Made by a program: the position numbers and the translations under genes. Below the pieces are notes generated by a model. It searched no databases. It had not been told where the DNA came from and saw only the letters and a list, made by a program, of their open reading frames with translations. Below are positions 1-5,096 of a stretch of DNA of 5,096 bases, one piece after another. Origin of the DNA: Hyphomicrobiales bacterium (GTDB lineage Bacteria > Pseudomonadota > Alphaproteobacteria > Rhizobiales > Afifellaceae); contig JACCSN010000130.1 in NCBI GenBank assembly GCA_013812985.1, forward strand, positions 1-5,096. The letters run 5' to 3'. Position 1 is the stretch's first letter; each line of letters begins with the position of its first letter.

Positions 1-2
1 TT

Positions 3-497
3 CTCGACCTGCTCGACCATGAGGCGATGCGCTCGCAGGGTCGCGAAAAGATCTACCATCCCGGCACCTACAACGGGAACCCCGTGTCGGCGGCGGCGGG
101 GGTCGCGACGCTGTCCATAGTTGGCGGCGGCGGGGTCTGCGAGGCGGCCAACCGCGCCGGCCAGCAACTGCGCGAAGGCTTTGCCGCGGTTGCGGCAGCC
201 GAGGGGGTTCGCTGGGGTGTTTATGGCAGCTATTCGGCGCTGCACATCTGCCTGAATCCCGAGCTCGATATCGATCCGCTAGCCTTCCGTCCCGAGGAGC
301 ACTCGCGCCAGGAGTTGCAAGCAAAGCCTCCGGAACAGGTCAGGCGGCTGCGGATGGCCATGCTGATCCACGGCGTGGACCTGAGCGGCTGGCCCGGAGG
401 CCTCGCCTCCGCCGTGCACACGCAAGAGGATATCACCGCCACGATCGATGCCTTCCGTGCGAGCCTACGGCTGCTCAAGCGCGAGGGGCTCGTCTGA
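3..497 (+). CDS. Class III aminotransferase, glutamate-1-semialdehyde aminomutase-like, C-terminal part (5' end outside window)
   Basis: The open frame runs in from the left edge and stops at TGA 495-497; an internal ATG at 27 is not the start. About 164 residues are visible. The segment HPGTYNGNPVSAAAG (encoded at about 57-101) is the hallmark of fold-type I class III PLP enzymes of the HemL type, where the usual form is HPGTFNGNP. Near the end, MLIHGVDLSGWPGG and then a HTQED segment match the C-terminal substrate-pocket region of HemL-like proteins. The PLP-binding lysine lies upstream and is not in the window. HemL itself isomerises glutamate-1-semialdehyde for tetrapyrrole synthesis, but many catabolic clusters carry HemL-like transaminases of other specificity. 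In this setting a catabolic transaminase is as likely as true HemL, so I give no symbol. The part seen is intact. The family is secure; the substrate is unknown. Confidence 0.9.
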   Translation, partial: LDLLDHEAMRSQGREKIYHPGTYNGNPVSAAAGVATLSIVGGGGVCEAANRAGQQLREGFAAVAAAEGVRWGVYGSYSALHICLNPELDIDPLAFRPEEHSRQELQAKPPEQVRRLRMAMLIHGVDLSGWPGGLASAVHTQEDITATIDAFRASLRLLKREGLV

Positions 498-563
498 TAG
501 CCGCCGGTTCCTCCGGTCACACGTGGTGCCGTGGCACTGATCTGCTTCCACGGTCAGAGTGGA

Positions 564-800
564 TTACCTCTCCGCCATCGAAAGGTGCAGCTCCCAGCGG
601 ATGTTGAAGTGCGTTTCAGATGCGGTGAGAGCCGCTGTGCTGTGAGTCTGGATATTCCAGTCGCCGCGGGCCAGAGTCATCACCCACTTGGCCTCGACGG
701 AAGCCGAAAGCGGATCGTCCGGGTGGATCGAGAAGTCGACCACCCCCGGCGTGGCCCCCGCCACGAAGGCACCGCGTTCGACGTCGCCCCAAAGGTGGAT
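564..800 (-). pseudogene. C-terminal fragment of a CocE/NonD-type (X-Pro dipeptidyl-peptidase C-terminal domain) hydrolase
   Basis: Reading the minus strand from about 800 to a TAA at 564-566 gives about 78 residues beginning near HLWGDVERG. They include [11 protein letters not shown], then [10 protein letters not shown], then a beta-rich tail ending SMAER. The pattern 'PDDPLSA ... RGDW.v.t ... t..e.F.i...L' resembles the C-terminal jelly-roll domain of CocE/NonD (peptidase S15-like) hydrolases. The alpha/beta-hydrolase catalytic domain is absent, and the frame ends a few tens of residues before the family's usual basic 'R.w.r.iPRd' finish, so both ends are lost. The open frame continues upstream without a stop into an unrelated ABC ATPase fragment, which I take as a deletion fusion rather than a functional protein. 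The family assignment is from memory of the motif and is moderate; that it is a fragment is clear from its length. Confidence 0.6.
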
Positions 801-950
801 CGCTGCACGTCGCGCAACTCGTTTTGCAAGCTGGCCCGGGTGATCGGATCGACCGAACGGCTCGTCCATCAGCAGCAGTGGCGCGTCGGCGGCGAGCGCG
901 CGGGCAAACCCTGCCCGCTGCTGCTGGCCGCCGGAAAGCGAACATGTCAT
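801..950 (-). pseudogene. Fragment of an ABC transporter ATP-binding protein (osmoprotectant/glycine-betaine type, OpuA/ProV-like)
   Basis: The minus strand encodes the ABC signature [15 protein letters not shown] directly followed by the Walker B stretch [10 protein letters not shown] (plus-strand positions about 852-938). The frame then breaks. Reading one frame over at about 800-853 restores [18 protein letters not shown], which is how OpuA/ProV-type ATPases continue after DEPFGAVDP. Relative to that consensus about five bases are missing just after the DEPFG codons. No Walker A, no H-loop and no regulatory CBS domains can be seen, so only about 50 residues of a protein normally 300-400 long remain. 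Downstream on the same strand the sequence switches abruptly to a hydrolase fragment. An intact relative would energise uptake of betaine or similar osmolytes at the inner membrane; this piece cannot. The ATPase identity is very secure, the osmoprotectant subtype is moderate. Confidence 0.8.
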
Positions 951-1128
951 TCAAGCGCGACGGCGGCGGAATGGGGGAGTTCCACCTTCGGCAGGCGGGC
1001 CAAAGCGACGGCCACGCTCAAGGCATCGAACTCGACTAGGTTTTTTTGGCCAATGGCGTCGCATTATCGTATGAACACAGGGCATGACCGGGGATTATCT
1101 GTTACCCGCTAGATGGGAGGCACTGGGC
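951..1128. other. Unassigned stretch between the ABC relic and the MmgE/PrpD gene
   Basis: No gene can be supported here. On the minus strand, about 951-1036, one frame reads EFDALSVAVALARLPKVEL and then ends in TGA at about 950-952, just before the ABC signature. It may be more debris of the ABC gene or of a third gene, but I cannot match it and no Walker A motif is present. A run of seven T occurs at 1041-1047 without a convincing hairpin in front of it. The next gene's promoter may lie here, but I find no -35/-10 pair with acceptable spacing. Confidence 0.4.
1115..1120 (+). promoter_or_regulatory. Shine-Dalgarno sequence selecting the GTG start at 1129
   Basis: GGGAGG sits 8 nt before the in-frame GTG at 1129-1131. 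The alternative ATG at 1084 has only a weak GGG right next to it. This site is the main reason for choosing the later, non-ATG start of the MmgE/PrpD gene. Confidence 0.6.
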
Positions 1129-2526
1129 GTGGCGCGGCCGAAGAACCGGGGCGGGGGAGAGGTCGCCGAAGGTTCGTCCTTCGCTCAGGTGTCCGAATTC
1201 GTCTTGCGACGGCCAGCCGGGGCCTTCCCCGATCAAGTACTGGAAGCGGCCAGCGTCCTGTTCCTGGATACTCTTGGTGTGACGATCGGCGCGGCGCTCA
1301 TGGATGCCGGGCGGATCGCCCGCGACGTTGCGGCGAAGCTATACGGCGCCGGCAATGACGGCCGCGCGGCCCGGATCATGTTCGATGGACGGCGCGTCAG
1401 TTTGGCGGGCGCAGCCTTCGCGGCGGCGACGCAGACGGATAATCTCGACGGCCACGACGGCTACAGCCCAACAAAGGGCCATATGGGCGTGGTCGTCGTC
1501 CCTACCGTGGCCGCGCTTGCGGAAGGGCTCCCCGCCCTCACTGGTCCAGAGGCGCTGGCTTTGATCGTGGTCGGTTATGAGATCGCCGGCCGGGCCGGCA
1601 TCGCGCTCCATGCGACGGTTTCGGATTACCACACCTCAGGTGCATGGAACGCGCTCGGGGTCGCGGCCATGGCAGCACGGGCGCGAGGTCAGTCGGATGA
1701 CCAGCTTCGCCAGGCGCTGGGCATTGCCGAATACCACGGACCCCGCAGCCAGATGATGCGCGAGATCGCACATCCGACGATGCTGCACGACGGATCGGGC
1801 TGGGGTGCGCTAGCAGGGCTCTCGGCGGCGGTGCTGGCCGAGCACGGCTTCGCCGGCGCGCCGGCCGTCACGGTCGAGGCACCCGAGGTTGCCCGGCACT
1901 GGCAGGATGTCGGCTCGTTCTGGCAGGTGCTGCATCAGTACATCAAACCCTATCCAGTTTGCCGCTGGGCGCATGCGGCCATCGACGCCACGCGGGCGCT
2001 GTGCGCCGCGAACGGCCTTACGGCCGAACAGATCGCCCACGTCCACGTCAACAGCTTCCACCATGCGACAGCGCTGTTCCCCGGCATGCCGGACACGACC
2101 TCTAAGGCGCAGTACAGCCTGCCCTTCGCGGTCGCGACCATGATCGTGCACGGCGGCATCGGGCTGGATCACATTTCGGGCGCTGGCCTCGCCGATCCGG
2201 CCATCGCGAAAGTGCTCAAGCGGATCAGCGTCGCGGAATCGGAGCGCCACACCGGCCGGTTCCCCGAAGGACGGTGGGCCGATGTGCTGATCCGCACGAC
2301 AGACGGCCGCACGCTGGAGTCAGGCGACGTCCACGCCCGCGGCGGACCGGAGGCGCCCATGAGCCGGGAGGACGTCCTTGCCAAGTATCGGGACTTCGCA
2401 ACCCCCGTGCTGGGCGAAGAGCGTTCAAATGCAATCCGGGATAAAATCCTGGGCCTCACTGCCCCGAATAGCCGCTTCGCGGATCTTGCGGTTTTGCTCT
2501 ACGACATTCCGCAGGCGGGTGCCTGA
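1129..2526 (+). CDS. MmgE/PrpD family protein (2-methylcitrate dehydratase-like)
   Basis: The product has 465 residues from GTG 1129, within the 440-480 usual for MmgE/PrpD proteins; an ATG at 1084 would add 15 residues unlike the family. Residue numbers below use the GTG start. The helical N-terminal part holds FLDTLGVTIGA (about 45-55). The active-site region carries NLDGHDGY (105-112) and KGHMG (116-120), followed by DYHTSGAWNALG (156-167). The second domain contains KPYPVCRWAHAAID (273-286), the typical 'K.yP.C...H..id' motif, and QYSLPFAVA (318-326). Known members include 2-methylcitrate dehydratase (PrpD), cis-aconitate decarboxylase and iminodisuccinate epimerase, so the family dehydrates, decarboxylates or epimerises small polycarboxylic acids in the cytoplasm. 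No methylcitrate-cycle gene (prpB, prpC) is visible, so true PrpD is doubtful. The next gene remnant starts 3 nt after its stop, suggesting an operon. It is the only gene wholly inside the window that looks undamaged. Confidence 0.9.
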   Translation: MARPKNRGGGEVAEGSSFAQVSEFVLRRPAGAFPDQVLEAASVLFLDTLGVTIGAALMDAGRIARDVAAKLYGAGNDGRAARIMFDGRRVSLAGAAFAAATQTDNLDGHDGYSPTKGHMGVVVVPTVAALAEGLPALTGPEALALIVVGYEIAGRAGIALHATVSDYHTSGAWNALGVAAMAARARGQSDDQLRQALGIAEYHGPRSQMMREIAHPTMLHDGSGWGALAGLSAAVLAEHGFAGAPAVTVEAPEVARHWQDVGSFWQVLHQYIKPYPVCRWAHAAIDATRALCAANGLTAEQIAHVHVNSFHHATALFPGMPDTTSKAQYSLPFAVATMIVHGGIGLDHISGAGLADPAIAKVLKRISVAESERHTGRFPEGRWADVLIRTTDGRTLESGDVHARGGPEAPMSREDVLAKYRDFATPVLGEERSNAIRDKILGLTAPNSRFADLAVLLYDIPQAGA

Positions 2527-2529
2527 CAC

Positions 2530-2807
2530 ATGGATGTTGCCCGCGATGCCTTCCCATATCTCTCACGCGGCGCCGGGCATCTGGCCGGCGTGCCTTTAGC
2601 GCAATCCGCATCGGCTTCACCGGGGAGCTCAGCTACGAGTTGCATGGCCCGTCGAGCTTCGCCCCCGGCCTTTGGGACGCGGTGCCTTCCGGCGACGCAC
2701 GCTGGTTTGTCAGGCGTGCTGCGCACGAGAATGCGACGCACGCCGCCGGTGAAGGGCTGCTGCGCATGATCGGCCCTCTTGCCGATCACATCCGGGCTAC
2801 AGCCTAA
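2530..2807 (+). pseudogene. Remnant of a GcvT-family aminomethyltransferase / dimethylglycine- or sarcosine-oxidase-type folate domain, frameshifted
   Basis: The frame from ATG 2530 encodes DVARDAFPYLS and then HLAGVPL (to 2598), after which sense is lost. Two frames over, from 2604, it resumes as IRIGFTGELSYELHGP followed by LWDAV. Together they spell the central GcvT motif 'DV...aFPyLs....vaGvpl.aiRigftGELsyElh.p....LWdal', found in the glycine-cleavage T protein and in the C-terminal half of dimethylglycine dehydrogenase and sarcosine oxidase. One base appears lost near 2596-2603. The folate-binding N-terminal region, some 150 residues or more, is missing. After LWDAV the frame runs on to TAA 2805-2807 with sequence I cannot match to GcvT, perhaps joined from elsewhere. 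Relatives move a one-carbon group to tetrahydrofolate. The remnant lies 3 nt after the MmgE/PrpD stop and 5 nt before the dehydrogenase start. The gene is dead; family is fairly certain, exact member unknown. Confidence 0.75.
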
Positions 2808-2812
2808 GCAAA

Positions 2813-3782
2813 GTGTCAAGCAGGCCGCCCGTGATCCTGCATACCGATGCGGCAAGCGTCGCTGTGGAGACCCTGAACGAAACCCATCCAGACCTGCGCG
2901 TCGAGACCTGCAACAGCTATGCCGGGCTTGCCGATCTGATCGAGACGATCCAGGCCGAGGTGGTCTATTCGGTGCGTTTCGACGGCACGCCGCGCTTCCC
3001 CAAGCAGGCGCTGGTCGACAGCGAAACTGTCAAATGGATCTCGGTCGGCGGCTCGGGGACCGACCATCTGCAACCCTGGGATCCGGCGCGCCTCACGGTG
3101 ACCAATGCCGCGGGGGTGGCCGCGGACATGATCGCCGAATACGTCCTGGGGGTGATACTCACCTTCTCCCTCGATCTGCGCGGCTTCGCCCGGCTCCAAC
3201 AAGCGCGCGAGTGGAAAGCCGGGAAAGTGCAGCCGGTCAACAGGCAAACGCTGCTCATTCTCGGGCTTGGCAAGACCGGCCTGGCGATCGCAGCGCGCGC
3301 CAAGGCCTTCGGCATGACCACGCTCGGCGTCCGAGCCCGTCCCAAGCCAACCGCCGGGGATCGACGAGGTGCACGGCACCGGTGACCTTGCGTCCTTGTG
3401 GGCCCGCGCCGACTTCGTTGTTTGCTGCGTCCCGTTGCTTGACAGGACGCGCGGGCTGGTCGGCCCGGAGGCTTTTGCGGCCATGACGGCGAACGCGGTG
3501 CTCGTCGATGTGTCGCGCGGCGGGGTGGTGGACGAGCCCGCTCTGCTTCATGCGATCGAGTCCGGCAGGATCAGGGGCGCCGCGCTCGATGTTTTTGCCA
3601 CCGAGCCATTGCCCAAGGAGCATCCGCTCTGGGGCTACGAGAACGTCATCATCACCCCGCATTGCTCTTCGGTCTACGACGGGTGGGACGTGAAATCCGT
3701 CCGCATGTTCGCCGAGAACCTGACGCGCTACCGACGGGGCGAGCCGCTCCACAATGTGGGCAGCCCCGAACGCGGTTATTGA
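2813..3782 (+). pseudogene. D-isomer-specific 2-hydroxyacid dehydrogenase (NAD(P)-binding), broken by one frameshift
   Basis: Two overlapping frames form one protein. The first, from GTG 2813, carries substrate-domain motifs VGGSGTDHL (78-86) and NAAGV (99-103) and the Rossmann loop LGLGKTG (150-156). It loses sense after PKPTAG near 3358 and stops at 3383-3385. The second resumes as IDEVHGTGDL at 3360 in the next frame and holds the catalytic triad: Arg in VDVSRGG (codon 3516-3518), Glu in ATEPLP (3603-3605) and His in TPHCSS (3660-3662). Dropping one G from the GGGG at 3356-3359 gives a smooth 322-residue protein with Arg235, Glu264 and His283, normal for the family. Such enzymes interconvert 2-keto acids and D-2-hydroxy acids in the cytosol; the substrate here is not predictable. 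As read, the first frame makes about 190 residues without catalytic residues. A sequencing slip in the G run is possible. The stop lies 16 nt before the MttB-like start, so the two were probably co-transcribed. Confidence 0.9.
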
Positions 3783-3790
3783 AGGAAGGG
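3782..3790 (+). promoter_or_regulatory. Ribosome binding site of the MttB-family gene
   Basis: AAGGAAGGG begins at the last base of the dehydrogenase stop codon and ends 8 nt before ATG 3799. It supports that start over the in-frame ATG at 3754, which lies inside the dehydrogenase gene, and it suggests translation coupled to the upstream gene. Confidence 0.65.
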
Positions 3791-3798
3791 AATGCCGA

Positions 3799-4974
3799 AT
3801 GACGCAGCACGTGCGGACGGGGGGCCGCAGAGCGAAAGCCGGCCGAAGCGGCGGGAATATTCCGCAGCTTCCCTGGCAGCGCGTCGTCAATCCCTACGCG
3901 CCCATGCAGCTGCTGGACGCGGAGAAGATGGAGGCGCTGCACCGAACCTCGATCCGCATCCTTTCGGAGCTGGGGATCCGGGTCATGGGCGAGCGCGTGA
4001 TAGCCATTTTCGAATCCGCCGGTGCGATCGTTGACCGTGCCGAAAATCTGATCCGGATTGACGAGAGTCTGGTCAACGAGGCCCTGAAGACCGTCCCCTC
4101 CTCCTTCACGCTGACCGCCCGCAACCCCGCCAAGGAGATCCGCATCGGCGAGAACGCAATGGCATTCGGCCTCGTCGCGGGTCCGCCCAACGTGCATGAC
4201 CGGATCAACGGCCGCCGCCCGGGCAATCTCCCCGACTACGAGAACTTCATCCGACTCGCGCACTTCTTCAACGCCATCCACATCATCGGCAATCAGGTCG
4301 TCGCGCCGGTCGACCTGCCGGCCAACTCGCGCCATCTCGACACCTATCGCGCCAACCTGACGATGAGCGACCTGAGCTTCCACTGCACCGCGATCGGCCG
4401 CGGCAGGGCGATGGACGGCATCAACATGATGGCGATCGCCCGCGGGATTACGGTCGAGGAGATGCGGGCCTCGCCGGGGGTGACGACGATCATCTCGGTC
4501 AATTCGCCGCGGCTCTTGGACGATGCGATGGCCGACGGGCTTATCGCCATGGCGGAGCACGGCCAACCCGTCACCGTCACCCCGTTCACGTTGATGGGCG
4601 CAATGACGCCCGTGACGCTCGCCGCGGCCCTTGCCCAGCAGAACGCGGAGGCGCTGTTTGGGATCGCTTTGACCCAACTCGTCAATCTCGGCGCTCCCGT
4701 CATGTACGGCGCGTTTACCTCCAACGTGGACATGCGGTCGGGGGCGCCCGCCTTCGGCACGCCCGAAAACGCCAAGGCAAACATCGTGGCGGGGCAGCTC
4801 GCGCGCCGCTATCGCCTGCCCTACCGGACATCCAACGCCAACGCTTCCAACGCCGTCGACCTCCAGGCCGCGTACGAGACGGAGATGGCCACTTGGGGCG
4901 CGGTACTCGGCGGGGCGAACCTGATCTACCACGCGGCCGGTTGGCTGGAGGGCGGGCTGACCGCCTCCTACTAG
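3799..4974 (+). CDS. MttB-superfamily methyltransferase (trimethylamine/glycine-betaine:corrinoid type, non-pyrrolysine), C-terminus lost to an IS insertion
   Basis: From ATG 3799 the product has 391 residues, against about 480-520 in the family. A basic N-terminus leads into QLPWQRVVNPY (23-33) and EALHRTSIRILSELGIRV (45-62). The TIM-barrel body shows FTLTARNP (103-110), AGPPNVHD (127-134), RHLD (178-181), ITVEEMRASPG (217-227), TPFTLMGAMTPVTLA (261-275), YGAFTSNVDMRSGAPAFGTPE (split around 303-323) and AGWLEGGLTASY (380-391), all close to the COG5598 consensus. Intact relatives continue after GGLTASY, usually with EKF..D, for over 100 residues; here TAG follows at once and IS630-type sequence begins. 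There is no in-frame TAG within the body, so it belongs to the non-pyrrolysine branch that includes the glycine-betaine methyltransferase MtgB. Those enzymes move a methyl group from a quaternary amine to a corrinoid protein. No corrinoid partner is in the window. Loss of the C-terminus probably abolishes activity, but that is inferred. Family certain; substrate unknown. Confidence 0.92.
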   Translation: MTQHVRTGGRRAKAGRSGGNIPQLPWQRVVNPYAPMQLLDAEKMEALHRTSIRILSELGIRVMGERVIAIFESAGAIVDRAENLIRIDESLVNEALKTVPSSFTLTARNPAKEIRIGENAMAFGLVAGPPNVHDRINGRRPGNLPDYENFIRLAHFFNAIHIIGNQVVAPVDLPANSRHLDTYRANLTMSDLSFHCTAIGRGRAMDGINMMAIARGITVEEMRASPGVTTIISVNSPRLLDDAMADGLIAMAEHGQPVTVTPFTLMGAMTPVTLAAALAQQNAEALFGIALTQLVNLGAPVMYGAFTSNVDMRSGAPAFGTPENAKANIVAGQLARRYRLPYRTSNANASNAVDLQAAYETEMATWGAVLGGANLIYHAAGWLEGGLTASY

Positions 4975-5096
4975 TACCTCTTCACAGTGGTTATGACTCC
5001 TTGGCTTCCGGATAGGCGCGGCCCATTTTGACGCGGGCTTTGTCGGTTGTGAACATCCATTTGATACGGTCTCCGGCGGCGTTGCGGTGTCGTTCC
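4971..5096. mobile_element. End of an IS630-family insertion sequence inserted in the MttB-family gene
   Basis: MttB homology stops at the Tyr codon 4969-4971, and within 20 nt the 3' end of an IS630-type transposase gene is reached on the other strand. This family inserts at TA and duplicates it; TA at 4969-4970 is the likeliest target copy, TA at 4972-4973 the alternative. The element continues beyond the window, so its other end, inverted repeat and second TA copy cannot be seen. The exact left boundary is therefore good to about 3 nt. Confidence 0.75.
4991..5096 (-). CDS. IS630-family transposase, C-terminal end (5' part outside window)
   Basis: The minus strand gives 34 residues ending at TAA (4991-4993 on the plus strand). 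They start ERHRNAAGDRIKWMFTTDKA and finish with KMGRAYPEAKES. The 'IkWmFTTdkAR.KMgRaYP' ending is, as I recall it, the common C-terminus of IS630-family DDE transposases, which also typically stop very close to the element's end, as here. The catalytic DDE residues lie outside the window, so whether the enzyme is active cannot be judged. The gene points back into the MttB-family gene, opposite to the local operon. Confidence 0.8.
   Translation of the reverse strand, partial: ERHRNAAGDRIKWMFTTDKARVKMGRAYPEAKES

Noticed and set aside
529..553. Inverted repeat CCGTGG / CCACGG with a 13-nt loop as a terminator between the aminotransferase and the relics
   Set aside because: The stem is only 6 bp, the loop is long and no T run follows on either strand, so it may well be chance.
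951..1036. Minus-strand peptide containing EFDALSVAVALARLPKVEL as the N-terminal part of the ABC ATPase
   Set aside because: It lies upstream of the signature motif and could be debris of that gene, but it has no Walker A or Q-loop and I cannot match it to any ATPase.
1041..1070. T7 run followed by TATCGT as a promoter for the MmgE/PrpD gene
   Set aside because: No -35 box resembling TTGACA lies at proper spacing and the -10 match is only 4 of 6; too weak to annotate.
531..1112. 193-residue plus-strand open frame over the relic region
   Set aside because: It is antisense to the ABC and hydrolase fragments, which carry recognisable motifs; its own translation is basic, low in motif content and matches nothing I know.
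2816..3484. 222-residue minus-strand and 235-residue plus-strand (2779-3486) open frames over the dehydrogenase
   Set aside because: Both are out-of-frame shadows; the dehydrogenase motifs lie in the frames starting at 2813 and 3369.
3652..4932. 426-residue minus-strand open frame opposite the MttB-family gene
   Set aside because: It is an antisense shadow common in GC-rich DNA, rich in Arg, Gly, Asp and His, while the plus strand encodes a clear MttB protein throughout.
1..5096. CRISPR array, toxin-antitoxin pair, phage genes or defence system
   Set aside because: No spaced direct repeats, no small paired genes and no phage or nuclease motifs were seen; the window is metabolic genes, relics and one IS end.

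Overview
This 5.1 kb window is GC-rich and looks like an accessory catabolic region of a proteobacterium, most likely an alphaproteobacterium. That placement rests on protein similarity recalled from memory and on base composition, not on a search. Apart from the 66-base gap at 498-563 and an unassigned stretch at 951-1128, almost everything is coding or the remains of coding sequence. I see no tRNA, rRNA, CRISPR array or defence system.

Layout: (1) 3-497 (+) is the C-terminal third of a class III, PLP-dependent aminotransferase of the glutamate-1-semialdehyde aminomutase type, entering from the left. (2) 564-950 (-) is a graveyard holding two unrelated gene fragments fused head to tail: the signature/Walker B piece of an osmoprotectant-type ABC ATPase and the C-terminal piece of a CocE/NonD-type hydrolase. 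(3) 1129-2526 (+) is an apparently intact MmgE/PrpD-family gene. (4) 2530-2807 (+) is a frameshifted remnant of a GcvT/aminomethyltransferase (folate-binding) domain. (5) 2813-3782 (+) is a D-isomer-specific 2-hydroxyacid dehydrogenase, complete except for one 1-nt frameshift. (6) 3799-4974 (+) is an MttB-superfamily (trimethylamine/glycine-betaine type) methyltransferase whose last quarter is missing. (7) 4991-5096 (-) is the C-terminal end of an IS630-family transposase; the element is what cut the MttB gene.

The four plus-strand genes from 1129 to 4974 are tightly spaced and probably were one transcription unit. MttB-like methyltransferases, GcvT-type C1-transfer domains and betaine-type ABC transporters are known from quaternary and methylated amine catabolism. 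The simplest reading is a former N-methylated-compound degradation locus (demethylation, C1 transfer to folate, then processing of the carbon skeleton by aminotransferase, MmgE/PrpD and dehydrogenase) that is now decaying through deletion, frameshift and IS insertion. The decay is visible in the sequence; the pathway is inferred. The corrinoid protein that normally partners MttB proteins is not in the window.
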